From Rutpela maculata (taxonomy: Eukaryota > Arthropoda > Insecta > Coleoptera > Cerambycidae): DNA of 64,000 bases. Positions within the stretch are counted from its first letter, which is position 1, and each line of letters starts with the position of its first letter. The stretch covers positions 188,665,729-188,729,728 of the forward strand of contig OW386287.2 in NCBI GenBank assembly GCA_936432065.2. The letters run 5' to 3'. Made by a program: the position numbers and the translations under genes. The notes beneath the pieces were generated by a model. The model saw only the letters and a program-made list of their open reading frames with translations. It was not told where the DNA came from and did not search any database. Shown in pieces: positions 41,855 through 51,765 of the stretch.

Positions 41855-42590
41855 TGTCTGAACAGCTCGAACAGCTCCAACAGCTCCAACAGCTCCAACA
41901 GGTGTAACAGGTACGGTACCTGTTACACCTGTTGGAGCTGTTGGAGCTGTTGGAGCTGTTCGAGCTGTTGGAACTGACCATATATAATACACGTATATGT
42001 ATATGTATATGGGCTGCTTGAACAGCTCCAACAGCTCCAACAGCTCCAACAGCTCCAACAGGTGTAACAGGTACCGTACCTGTTACACCTGTTGGAGCTG
42101 TTGGAGCTGTTGGAGCTGTTCGAGCTGTTGAAACTGACCCTATATAATACACGTATATGTATATGTATATGGGCTGTTTGAACAGCTCGAACAGCTCCAA
42201 CAGCTCCAACAGCTCCAACAGGTGTAACAGGTACGGTACCTGTTGGAGCTGTTGGAGCTGTTGGAGCTGTTCGAGCTGTTGAAACTGACCCTATATATTA
42301 CATGTATATGTATATGTATATGGGCTGCTTGAACAGCTCCAACAGCTCCAACAGGTGTAACAGGTACCGTACCTGTTACACCTGTTCGAGCTGTTGGAGC
42401 TGTTGGAGCTGTTCGAGCTGTTGAAACTAACCATATATAATACACGTATATGTATATGTATATGGGCTGCTTGAACAGCTCCAACAGCTCCAACAGCTCG
42501 AACAGCTCCAACAGGTGTAACAGGTACGGTACCTGTTACACCTGTTGGAGCTGTTCGAGCTGTTGGAGCTGTTCAAGCTGTCTCACCTGC
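41855..42590. repeat. Array of five long palindromes in a Polinton
   Basis: Five units spaced 130-160 bp apart. Each is an inverted repeat built from the 9-mer ACAGCTCCA and capped by AGGTGTAACAGGTAC; the arms, up to ~54 bp, meet at a single central base. The centres lie at about 41915, 42075, 42235, 42366 and 42525. The spacers keep one orientation (CATATATAATACACGTATAT, then GTATATGGGCTG). The rare CGA variant occurs symmetrically in both arms of a unit. Unit 3 lacks one 9-mer in its right arm. Open frames across the array are artefacts of the 9-base period. Possible roles: origin, enhancer (like baculovirus hr) or packaging site. Confidence 0.92.
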
Positions 42591-42702
42591 CTCTCTCATG
42601 ATCATCATGTCAGGATAGGTATTAGGAAATAAAAACACGCATTTTATAAATAATTTAATTTATTAAATGTAAAATATTTATATTACAATACTTTAATACT
42701 AA

Positions 42703-43440
42703 TTACAAAAAATGTAGACGAACTATGTCAAGCGTCTTAACATAATCTTCTAAGGTAGTCGATGGCCAGTGCCCGCTGTCTGGACCAGAGCTCCAACCAG
42801 TCGGCTGCCCAGAGCGACCTTTGGATATATTATCCTCCAGCCATTTTATTAGCTGCTTATGCTCTTCATTGAAATTAATATCTAATTTGAAATGTATATT
42901 ATTCCTACCAATTACTCGAAACAAAATTTCAAGAAATTCGTATTGTGTAAAGTAAGCTGCCTCGCAAAATGCTTTATTAATCGACCAATCAATACTTTTA
43001 TAATTATCAGAAATATTTTTAGCCGGGTACGATTTCGAATAAAAATCAATTGACATATAATCATCATTACACGTTAATAATTCTTCTAAAAAAATTCTAA
43101 AATAACTATTATTCGCGGCGGGATAATGTCTGTTAATTACTTCTCGTAATCGATACACGGTAAGGTGAGTAATACATTCTCTTTGGAAAATATATTCCAA
43201 CTGTTGAATAAAAATATCGTTTTGAAGTTTTTTCGTAAATATTTTTTTCATTAAATCGAAATTAGAACTATCTCTTAAAGCCATCCAGTATAAAGCTTTG
43301 TCCGGTATAACAATCTTTTCTAAAATTTTATGAACTAATTGATAATTACCCCGATTCAATGCATTTTGAATGTACCTCTCATATATGTCGCGAGTGATAA
43401 GTACAAGCTTGTACTGCAATTCTTTTTCTAACCCATCCAT
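42703..43440 (-). CDS. Unknown Polinton protein with helical-repeat look
   Basis: About 245 aa from the ATG at 43438-43440. It is almost entirely helical by composition, with pairs such as YIQNALNRGNYQLVHKILEK, LYWMALRDSSNFDLMKKIF and FCEAAYFTQYEFLEILF that resemble divergent ankyrin or similar alpha-alpha repeats. The C-terminus has a Gly/Ser-rich linker (SGQPTGWSSGPDSGHW). No catalytic motif seen. It is transcribed away from the PolB remnant, with a CRE palindrome (43505-43512) just upstream. Ankyrin-like accessory proteins of large DNA viruses often target host signalling, but no function can be assigned. Confidence 0.6.
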   Translation of the reverse strand: MDGLEKELQYKLVLITRDIYERYIQNALNRGNYQLVHKILEKIVIPDKALYWMALRDSSNFDLMKKIFTKKLQNDIFIQQLEYIFQRECITHLTVYRLREVINRHYPAANNSYFRIFLEELLTCNDDYMSIDFYSKSYPAKNISDNYKSIDWSINKAFCEAAYFTQYEFLEILFRVIGRNNIHFKLDINFNEEHKQLIKWLEDNISKGRSGQPTGWSSGPDSGHWPSTTLEDYVKTLDIVRLHFL

Positions 43441-43492
43441 CGCGATCAAAGTCTCTAAAGTAAATGAATCCGAACGGCTACTGCCAAGCGCT

Positions 43493-43696
43493 TCACTGCG
43501 TCGATGACGTCATCTGACGAGCCGAGACTTGTTGGAAATTATATCCCCAAGGTTTCGTATCGGTATTTATATAATTTATAATTCTTTTATCATCATACGG
43601 ACTGAGTGCCACCTTATTCTGTTTGATAGTATATATTTCATGTTTCTTTGATCGAATTAATCGCTGCTCTTTGATCAAAATTTCTAGTCTTCAAAT
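43493..43696 (-). pseudogene. DNA polymerase B C-terminal remnant
   Basis: The minus-strand frame reads RLIRSKKHEIYTIKQNKVAL then SPYDDKR and KPWGYN, ending at a stop at 43493. The combination RSxxHxxYT...NKxALSxxDDKR...WG is what I know as the extreme C-terminus of Polinton-type protein-primed PolB. The frame is closed by a stop (TGA at 43693-43691), and none of the polymerase motifs or the exonuclease are found in the element. So the gene was lost by a deletion that left only its 3' end. An independent small gene of this kind is the alternative. Confidence 0.55.
43505..43512. promoter_or_regulatory. CRE-like palindrome TGACGTCA
   Basis: The same perfect octamer is found in both TIRs (32957-32964 and 46803-46810). 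Here it lies 65 bp upstream of the helical-repeat gene start. Confidence 0.5.
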
Positions 43697-44114
43697 GTAA
43701 TTTTTCTGATTATCTAAGAGGAATGGATACCTCTAGATATCATTATCTACCTATGACTACTGCTATATTATTATATGATGGAATATAGTAAAAATCATAA
43801 CGATGTTGTGCGTCTAACAGGTAACCAAGACAGATGGCGTAATGCTGTCATACGTTCCATACAGCAAGCAGAAGTCCAGTAGGATAATTCATGAATGTGA
43901 ATCGATGTAAATAATAAGAACACCATAATATATCCCTGTTAACCAGCGTCTTTGCAGAAAATTCAATTAGCTGATTGATGCATGACACATTGCCTCACCA
44001 TCTTCGTATTCTATCTTGAGAACAGAACGCGGGATATTCAAATCATATGTATAAAATAATCAAGTACTTAACTCGTTTAAAAAATATCATTAGTTTGAGG
44101 ATGCTGATGTGAGG
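43697..44114. other. Polinton non-coding interval
   Basis: No conserved ORF; possibly the scar of the PolB deletion. Confidence 0.4.
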
Positions 44115-44258
44115 TGAAGTACGGTACCGGTTTCAGTGGTGAGAAATCGATCAGTGAAGTTAAGGCACGCTGTTTGAGTCCGATACTTGGATGGGTGATC
44201 GTATCTCATCTCGCCGTCCTAGTTAAGTGGTGAGGTAGCATTAGCTAAACTTCGCCAG
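44115..44258 (+). ncRNA. 5S-rRNA-derived sequence with Pol III internal promoter, in Polinton
   Basis: A box-A/intermediate-element region GAAGTTAAGG (44156-44165) and box C TACTTGGATGGGTGATCG (44184-44201) match 5S rRNA, and their 28-base spacing equals that of genuine 5S genes. The first half before it (GAAATCGATCA) is partly recognisable. Ends GGTGAAG (44113-44119) and CTTCGCC (44250-44256) could pair, as in 5S helix I. A second hairpin (CGTCCT..AGGACG, 44215-44262) lies 3'. The first TTTT comes near 44311. It is not a normal 5S gene; it could drive a small Pol III RNA or be a 5S-derived (SINE3-like) relic. Confidence 0.6.
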
Positions 44259-44305
44259 GACGTTAATATAAATAGTACAAATAAAAATAAAAAATAGTAA
44301 TGTAA

Positions 44306-44434
44306 ATGTCTTTTACGAAAGCTAAAATTAATTCTATTTTACCTTTTGATGGCGTAGCTAGTGACAAGCAAAGATTGATACAAGAGACCTTTAGCATGAA
44401 AACGATAGATATACGGCTTCTATCACAGTCATGA
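44306..44434 (+). CDS. Small ORF, 42 aa
   Basis: Begins MSFTKAKINSILPFDGVASD. The first residues recall the start of the 98-aa protein (MSFAKINVE). It may be a decayed duplicate or chance; there is no other support. Confidence 0.2.
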   Translation: MSFTKAKINSILPFDGVASDKQRLIQETFSMKTIDIRLLSQS

Positions 44435-44566
44435 CTATACGCACATCTGATAGAAAAAATACTAATTTTTAAATATTCAAGCAGGTTCCATTATTATTCT
44501 ATATATTTTATTTCCGTATAAGCGTCCGTATAAGCGTCTCTATTACAGTATTATGTATTTAAATAA

Positions 44567-44880
44567 ATGAAATATATTATGAGTTTTTCACATTTTTGTC
44601 TGAGGTGGCTTTATTTTACAAGACTGAATTTTTTTGATGACATATTTGAATTCGGCATTAAAAAACACAGAAAATGTAGCATGAACATTTTTAATGCAAT
44701 AAACTTGAAAAATCTGAATTTTTCATTTTTCGCTTGGGGTGGATTTATTTTTTGAGATTTAATTTTTCTGATTGCATATTTGAATTCAGCATTAAAAAAC
44801 ACATACATTGTAGCATGTACAATATTCATTTCGATGAATTTAAAAAAAATGATTTTTTTATTTCATCCGAGGCGGCTTCA
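44567..44880. repeat. Subterminal repeats, inverted relative to 34403-34690
   Basis: Two and a half diverged copies containing GCATTAAAAAACACA, TGTAGCATG and CAATAAACTTGAAAA, in opposite orientation to the left set. One + frame stays open through copies on this side as does the complementary frame on the left, probably by chance of repeat length. Confidence 0.8.
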
Positions 44881-46253
44881 ACATGAATGTTAGAATACTA
44901 ATTTCTTTGACTTAATGACTGCCAATAAAGTGAGCTTCTAGTGTTTAGTTTTATGTGATACTTCACCCGCCACTCTTCGATGTCTTATAAATATAAATAT
45001 ATTAATGAAAAATAAATTAATTGACTGCATTAATATATTAGCTTCCCTAGAATAAATGTCAGGATCCGAACCTATGCTTCCATACGAAAATTAAAACTTA
45101 AATTCGATGTCTTAAGCCACCGACTTCTTTAGAGATTTTTAGATTTGATATTATGAATTAAGAAATTCCTCAAAACTGATATCTCAATCGCACTTCTTAC
45201 AATTGTTTGTTCTAGCCTAATATTTTAATATTTCTGTATTAATTATTAAAATCTTACTATTCACTTCATTATCGGTATTTAATTTAGTCACTTAAATTAT
45301 AAAGTACTGATATTTCTTGATATATTATAATGTCCGGTTCTTAACTGAAAATATCTGCAATTGTATTAAAAATTTCAATCATATTGTTTACACTATTTTT
45401 ACATTTTTAATTACGTACAGTTCCTTTCAGTTCGCTGTCTTCATCTAAAGTAATTAAGTTGCACTAAGCGTATACATATACCTACTGCTGGGAGTCATTT
45501 TAATAATCAATCAGTCGTTGTTCATATTAGGAAATTCCTCGAAACTGATAACGCCTCTGCATTTGACCGCAGTTTATACATTCAAATCCATACCCATCTT
45601 CTGAAGCAGACAACTACAATTTTTCCTCATATAAGACTTGAATACATATATCGATGATGGTTTTATCATTATTATTAATATTATTATTGTCATTATTATT
45701 ATTAATATTTATTTACATAGACATGTGACCATAAATAATCGCTTCTATTAGCCATTTTACTCATATCTTAGACCGACCTCTAGTATAAATATTTGATAGC
45801 TCCACTCCTCACAATGTAGACTGGGAGATGACGCTGCTTTTATACTCGGCGGTCGAGGGTCATGTGACTTTGCAGTGAACGATTTCTAAAAGGCCCCCGA
45901 ATTTTCATAATCTGTTCGTCTTTTACATATAAAACAATGTTAAATTGCTATATCGCTGCGGGGTGGCTACATATTCCCATAAGAAACCATGTATTGTAAG
46001 ACACAAAATTCTTCGCATGCATCTTTACCGTATACCTATCTTATGTTAGTAGGCTATCAGAAATGATTTCATTTGTTTACATTAACAATTTCCTGGAATC
46101 CGATAACGGCTCTGCATTATATTCTTATTACATTGAAATCTAAACGTAGAGAAGCGAACGAATATTTATCTTATATAAAACTCAGGCTAACGAGTCTTGT
46201 CCGAAAAGCGTTTATATTGGGTCTCGATATTTCCTTTGATCTAGCCGCTGTAG
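44881..46253. other. Polinton right non-coding region
   Basis: About 1.4 kb without credible ORFs. It includes A+T-rich DNA, an (ATT)n patch at 45670-45715, and near 46076-46125 a partial extra copy of TIR-internal sequence (TTTACATTAACAATTTCCTG) that recurs at 46316. This is far more non-coding sequence than on the left side. Confidence 0.5.
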
Positions 46254-46873
46254 TTATCTAAAGGTAATTAATCACGTTTTAAATATACATATAGCCGTAG
46301 ACAGTCGCATTTATTTACATTAACAATTTCCTGGAATCCGATAACGTCTCTGCATTTGACCGCAGTTTTAACATTCAAATATAAAATTTACGTATTGAAG
46401 TAGATGAATATTTATTCCATATATAAGACTTGTCTATTTAAACTCAATGATGGACGTCTGTAGCCATTTTTCTTAACCTCTAACACCCTCTAACGTAAAC
46501 ATGCAATACTATTCGCCAATAACTATAAACAATAAACGGCAGCCATCTTATTTTTATTACTAGATACACCCTGTATACTTATTTTTATTACTAGATACAT
46601 CCTATATACTCTTAGCCACGCCCTCTTAGATATAATCTTTAGCTATAATCTAATATCTAAGCTCGGGGATTGGATCCCCCATCTCCCCCCTCCCATTAGG
46701 TCCTAGGACCTATCATCTAAGAAGATCCCACCTCACACTACAACCTAGATAATAGGATCTATCATCTAGCACCTGCGCGCCCCCGCGGGGCTTCCGGAAT
46801 GATGACGTCACACAGAACTCTGATTGCTACTCTACTGACGGGTTTGGTCTCATTCTCTCACTACTTAACTACT
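46254..46873 (-). repeat. Polinton right terminal inverted repeat
   Basis: Reverse complement of 32894-33462 with few substitutions. It has about 50 extra bases made by a tandem duplication of a ~31-bp unit (GTATAYAGGRTGTATCTAGT type, 46557-46608) and short insertions beside it. CRE octamer at 46803-46810. Confidence 0.93.
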
Positions 46874-46879
46874 TAGCTT
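46874..46879. repeat. Polinton target-site duplication, right (TAGCTT)
   Basis: Identical to 32888-32893. Confidence 0.92.
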
Positions 46880-47494
46880 ATCCACTGGCTCCAATATTTA
46901 TGAGAGAGATAGAAGCGATATGTCTTTATATTCTCGGTAATAAAAAATAGTATTAATCTAAGTTTGACCATATATGGGGAATTTTCAGAACGAAAAAATG
47001 TCACTAAAAATTCTGTGAAGTTTAATTAGGTCGTTTCTACGGTAATGAAATGTGGGCACAGAAAGGTTACCAATTAAAAACAGAAACATAAAAGCAGGGT
47101 TACGAATAGAAGTAAGCCGTATTTATGCGTTTAACTACAATCACGTTAATGCGCAAAGAGCACGCACATGCTTTGATGTTCTCTTATTTTGCTGATTACC
47201 TAATTCAGTTTATTTTTATTTAATATATATGTCAATTACACTTATTATATATGGGCAATTAAAGCTGTTTTTGTATGTAAATTACATTGTTAGAGTTTTG
47301 TCTTATCATAGAAGGAAAATTGTGGGATATACAAATATGGAAAAAGTTGTGGGTCTAAATAGACAAGTATTGCCTTTATGACGGCGGAGCATTTCCACGC
47401 AACCATACGATAATAATAATAATTCGCATTATTTTAATAACAAGACGTAAATTTCCATAAGAAACATATAGTCGGGAGCCCTCCCTAGTGGTAC
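46880..47494. other. No recognised feature, right flank of the Polinton
   Basis: A+T-rich, single-copy-looking DNA up to the next fold-back element. Confidence 0.4.
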
Positions 47495-49050
47495 GTACTG
47501 GCTGTACTTTCAAAATAGCGTCCGTTTAAAAAAAAATTGCAAATATTGTTTTTGCCATTTAACACAAAAACTAAAAAAGATGGAGAAAAACTTTCTGCAC
47601 AAAAAACAAAGTGCATAAAATCTACAACCTTGTTCCTATACAATATTTGGATAGGCGTTACCATTTTCCAGATAAATGATTCAGCTCTTAAAATAAAATA
47701 TAAAATTCAATATAAAACGTAATACTACGGGAGCCCACCCTAACTGTTCGTGCACCCCCCGATCCTTGGGGGCAATGTTTTTCATAAAGATTAAGGAACA
47801 ATTTAAGACATATCTAAAAAAACTGGCTGTACTTTCAAAATGGCGGCCATATGTTAAAAAAAACTGTTGCCAATGTTGTTTTTATCATTTAACACAAAAA
47901 CTAAAAAAGATGGACAAAAACTTTTTTCACAAAAACAACGAATTTTTTACAGTTTTGTTCCTATACAATATTTTGATAGGAGCTACTATTTTCCAGATAA
48001 ATGAGTTCAAAAAGAAAACATGGAAATTCATATATCGGTAAATCATTTTCAGGAAATAACTGTGATAGTTATTGTAAGGCTTATAATATAATTTTATATT
48101 ATTAACGTAACAAAAAATAAAATAAACTGAAAAAAATTAATAATAATAATAATAATAATATTATATAACAGATTAGGGTTAAAAGTGTTGATAATGACAT
48201 CTTTTGGACTCTGCTGGCTCATTCCAATAAAATTAAATGTAAATTACTCTTTGATACCGGATTTGGCAATAAAAGAAGACTTATTAACATATCCGCATTA
48301 GCAGAAGAGTATGAACGTCAAAAATGTTCGGCATTACTGGGCCTTCATTCATTTACTAACTACCATTAGACAGAAATGTGGTGACAAAGATTTGTCTTTA
48401 TCAATTGACACTAAAGTTGATTTTTCTTCCATTTCCCCATCAAGAGCTTGCTTTATCGAGCATATTAAAAGGAGTGTTCACCAAACGCGTATTTGGCGAT
48501 TATCCGACGAAGTTATTCACAATATTCCAAACCCTTGGAACGATTCTGGATGACAAGAAAATGGAGAACATCTTTGGTGTTCAGCAGATAAAATACTGCC
48601 TAATCGCTTTTTTAGTTTTTGTGTTAAATGACAAAAACAATATGTCTGCATTTTTTTTAAACGGACGCCATTTTGAAAGTACAGCCAGTTTTTTTTTTTA
48701 GGACATGTCTTAAATTGTTCCTTAGGCGTTAATCTTTATGAAAAACATTGTCCCCAAGGATCGGGGGGTGCACGAACAGTTAGGGTGGGCTCCCGTAGTA
48801 TTACGTTTTATATTGAATTTTATATTTTATTTTAAGAGCTGAATCATTTATCTGGAAAATAGTAACGCCTATCCAAATATTGTATAGGAACAAGGATGTA
48901 GATTTTATGCACTTTGTTTTTTGTGCAGAAAGTTTTTCTCCATCTTTTTTAGTTTTTGTGTTAAATGGCAAAAACAATATTTGCAAATTTTTTTTAAACG
49001 GACGCTATTTTGAAAGTACAGCCAGTTTTTTTTGACATATCTTAAATTGT
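47495..49050. mobile_element. Fold-back element carrying a transposon ORF scrap
   Basis: The left arm (47495-47990) and right arm (48556-49050) are inverted copies: ACTGGCTGTACTTTCAAAAT, GGATAGGCGTTACCATTTTC-type and CGTAATACTACGGGAGCCCA blocks appear in both. Each arm itself contains two related tandem sub-copies (for example the TGGCTGTACTTTCAAAAT motif at 47500 and 47823). The centre holds (AAT)n and a fragment of a CXC-type transposon protein. Confidence 0.85.
48311..48553 (+). pseudogene. Fragment of the CXC-type transposon protein
   Basis: The + frame reads FIEHIKRSVHQTRIWRLSDE and IPNPWNDSG. In CXC-terminated arthropod transposon proteins such a block (acidic/Pro leader, FEHxxRxxxQTxxW, then W) lies just before the CXC domain found at 23690. 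So this is the neighbouring part of the same protein type from another copy. No start or stop context. Confidence 0.45.
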
Positions 49051-49429
49051 TCCTTAGGCTTTAATCTTTATGACAATGATCGGGGGTGGGGGCACGGGCG
49101 ACGCACAATGGACCCAAAATGCTTTTTTTTTATCAAATCAGTCTGCAGGTCTTACTTAAGCAATCGGGATTTTTTTTTAATTTTTGTTTTTTAATTACCT
49201 ATCAATCTGTCAAGTCAGATTTTCAAATTTTGTCCCTGTTTTTTCAAATTTTTTTATGAAAATTCAAACTACTTTGGAAAATTTTGAAAAGTCAGGGCAC
49301 AAGAATCATGTCATTTATTACTCATCCAGTTTTACTATTACTTCAACAAATTTACCTTAAAATTAGCTAAATGAAACACATTGAATACGCTGTATGAAAA
49401 ACACTTGGAATGTCTTTGAGCCACAGGCG
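49051..49429. other. No recognised feature
   Basis: A short interval with T-rich runs between two fold-back elements. Confidence 0.4.
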
Positions 49430-49906
49430 CACAGTGATGCTTTTATCGAAAGGAGACGTCAAATATCAGTAACCTTATAATAGTGAGTTTTTGATGAAAA
49501 TTTATGAAACTTGGTAGAGTTTAGTATTTAGATATGCTAAATTCAGTTTTGCTGCAGATTTTTTTTTTTTCAATATGGCGGCTTCAGAATTTGGTTCAGA
49601 AGAAGCAAAAAAGATGAAAAATTCAATAAAATAACTCAGCCACAATTAATAGTCCTGATCTTTAAACCAATGTATTTTTCGACGCTGAATTCGACCTCAG
49701 AAAAGCATAAACACTCTCAAAATTTTGAGCTGGAGCGAAAAAACACCTTTGGATTAGGGTGTTTTTTCGCCCATATATGGTGACAATACCTAACTGACAA
49801 CGAATTTCAATCTTGGGGTGAAAATCGAGTAAAAGGGGGGTTGAAATGAAAATTTGATAAAATAAATAATTTTCAATCTAAACTTATATTTCTAGAAGTT
49901 TTTGAG

Positions 49907-51347
49907 CAGTGGCGGCTGGTGAAATTTCAATAACTTTTTTCTCGTCTCTGGCGCATGGGACCCATACGAAATATAGGAACTAACATCTAGAGAAGCACTC
50001 CTCTAACGACCCGTAAAAAATTTTGAAAAAGCAATTTGCGAAAAATTTTTTCAAATTCGGTCCCCTAGGTCTAGGGACTCCTGTTGAAAATTATTTTTTT
50101 TTGTCATATACATTTTACTTTTTATAAAAGTACAACAATAGGTTTTGGAGTTTATGAAAACATTTTCATTATTAACTAAAATACAATGAACTGAAATTTT
50201 GTAATTTACAATTTAACAAGTTATAAAATTTCAATTCGTTGTATTTCAGTTAGTAATTAAAATATTTTCATAAACTCCAAAACCTATTACTGTATTTTTA
50301 TGAAAAGTAAAATGTATATGACAAAAAAAAATTTCAACAGGAGTCCCTAGACCTAGGGGGTCAACCGAATTTTGAAAATTTTGAAAAAATTTTTCGCAAA
50401 TTGCTTTTTCAAAATTTTTTACGGGTCGTTAGAGGAGTGCTTCTCTAGATGTTAGTTCCCACATTTCGTATGAGTCCCATGCGCCAGAGCACGACCGGCT
50501 TTAATGTGAACAGGCCGGAATATGGAAATGTGGCAACATGTGGTTCAGTCCTTTCAAACAGGCAGTAATCTGTCACGAATAAATTCGCATTATAATACAT
50601 AAAAAATGCCTCTCTGTTGGTGTAATTTCACCAATTGTGTTTTATAAAGTAAGTAGTTATTATTTTAATTAATTATATGGGTATCTATCGCACCTGAAAT
50701 CACTTTTTGTGCGTCAAATTACGTTTTAACCTTACTTTTTATGCAAGCTATATTTTTAATTCAATTCACTTTCACTACCAAAACCAATAAAGTAATTTTA
50801 ATTAATTAGATTAATAAGAAGAGATCGCGCGCGATGTGCATTTTGAAGAATATGTGGATTGTTTTGCTGTTTGTTAACGACCTAGGTTTTTAAATTAATT
50901 GTAAGCAAATAATTTATTTTGTCATAAAAATATTTTCATGCTGTCTGGATTCCACTTACCCTATAACTCTCTTCCATATAATTTCAAGTATAACCCGTCG
51001 ATAAATCACTTCCCAGGCCAATTTATATATGAAAACATAAAGGGATACATAAAAGGGGTGGTTAAAAGGGATGGTTAAAAGGGATGTTTTTTTGCCGCTT
51101 CAGGGGGTTGGGGCCGTCTCCCACCACTTCCATCGTGTTCAGCACCCTCGAAAACGGGGGGGATGGTAATCTCGTCTTTGCACGAAATGTTTAAGCTATT
51201 TTTTCCTTCATTACATAGACTATTAGTAGAACTGACAGAGCTTAAGATTGCAACGTTGCCACATCGTTCACTCCGGCCTGTTCACATTAAAGACGGTCGT
51301 GTCCAGAGACGAGAAAAAAATTATTGAAATTTCACCAGCCGCCACTG
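49907..51347. mobile_element. hAT-like non-autonomous element with 8-bp duplication
   Basis: Termini CAGTGGCGGCTGGTGAAATT and its complement, flanked by identical TTTTTGAG (49899-49906 and 51348-51355). CAGTG ends and 8-bp duplications are hAT features. Length 1,441 bp. Inside, 49960-50215 and 50217-50500 form a second inverted repeat of ~260-bp arms (CCTAGGTCTAGGGACTCCTG and complement). It is inserted in the left side of the 49430-53180 fold-back. Confidence 0.92.
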
Positions 51348-51705
51348 TTTTTGAGGTTGATGATTTCAAATTTCAACATACCAGAAGCCAAGAATTTAAT
51401 TCTTAAGGTGAGAATAGAGTAAATTACTGGTTGAAAGGGGTGTCGAAATAAAAATTTAGATTCTGACATTATATCTTTAGGGGTTTTAAACTTGTTGAGT
51501 TCAAATTCGAATCCGATCTCAGAAAAGCCCATGTGCCCTCAGAATTTTGAGCCTTTGGCGAATAAACAACCCTAAAATAGGGTAAATCATCCCTGATTTG
51601 TAGTAACAATAAATACATGCAAAAAGTAGTTAACAAGCGCAAACGTATTGTAATTAAATATAAATTTTTAGTATATAGCAATGGATTTTCTACCAGAGGT
51701 GGTTA

Positions 51706-51765
51706 AGCAAGGGTGGTTTTCCTCTATCTAGGGGTTGCTTAACCCCTAGATAGAGGAAAACCACC
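51706..51765. repeat. Central hairpin, ~26-bp arms
   Basis: GGGTGGTTTTCCTCTATCTA followed by GGGGTT and, after GC, the exact reverse complement. It forms the apex of the large fold-back element. Confidence 0.9.

Larger units (their letters stand above)
32894..46873. mobile_element. Complete Polinton/Maverick (adintovirus-like) element, 13,980 bp
   Basis: Both ends carry the same long inverted repeat starting AGTAGTTAAGTAGTGAGAG and are flanked by the perfect 6-bp duplication TAGCTT (32888-32893 and 46874-46879). Six-base duplications and AG-starting TIRs are Polinton hallmarks. The gene set fits: rve integrase with chromodomain, packaging ATPase, adenain-like protease, penton- and major-capsid-like proteins and a PLA2/pX-like minor capsid protein. 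The usual protein-primed DNA polymerase B is reduced to a C-terminal scrap. Most ORFs are intact, so insertion is not ancient. Whether it forms particles is unknown. Confidence 0.93.

Noticed and set aside
41822..42632. Open frames of 78-123 codons on both strands across the palindrome array
   Set aside because: They arise because the repeat unit is 9 bases long and lacks stops; the peptides are SNSSNS- or TAPTAP-type repeats with no gene context.
41822..42632. CRISPR array
   Set aside because: Units are palindromes with constant spacers, in a eukaryotic transposon; there are no unique spacers or cas genes.
43780..43900. Short + ORF next to the PolB remnant (RLTGNQDRWRNAV)
   Set aside because: About 35 codons, no homologue recognised and no promoter.
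44115..44258. Functional 5S rRNA gene
   Set aside because: Only the internal promoter half matches well; the 5' third and the loop sequences differ and no close T-run terminator follows.
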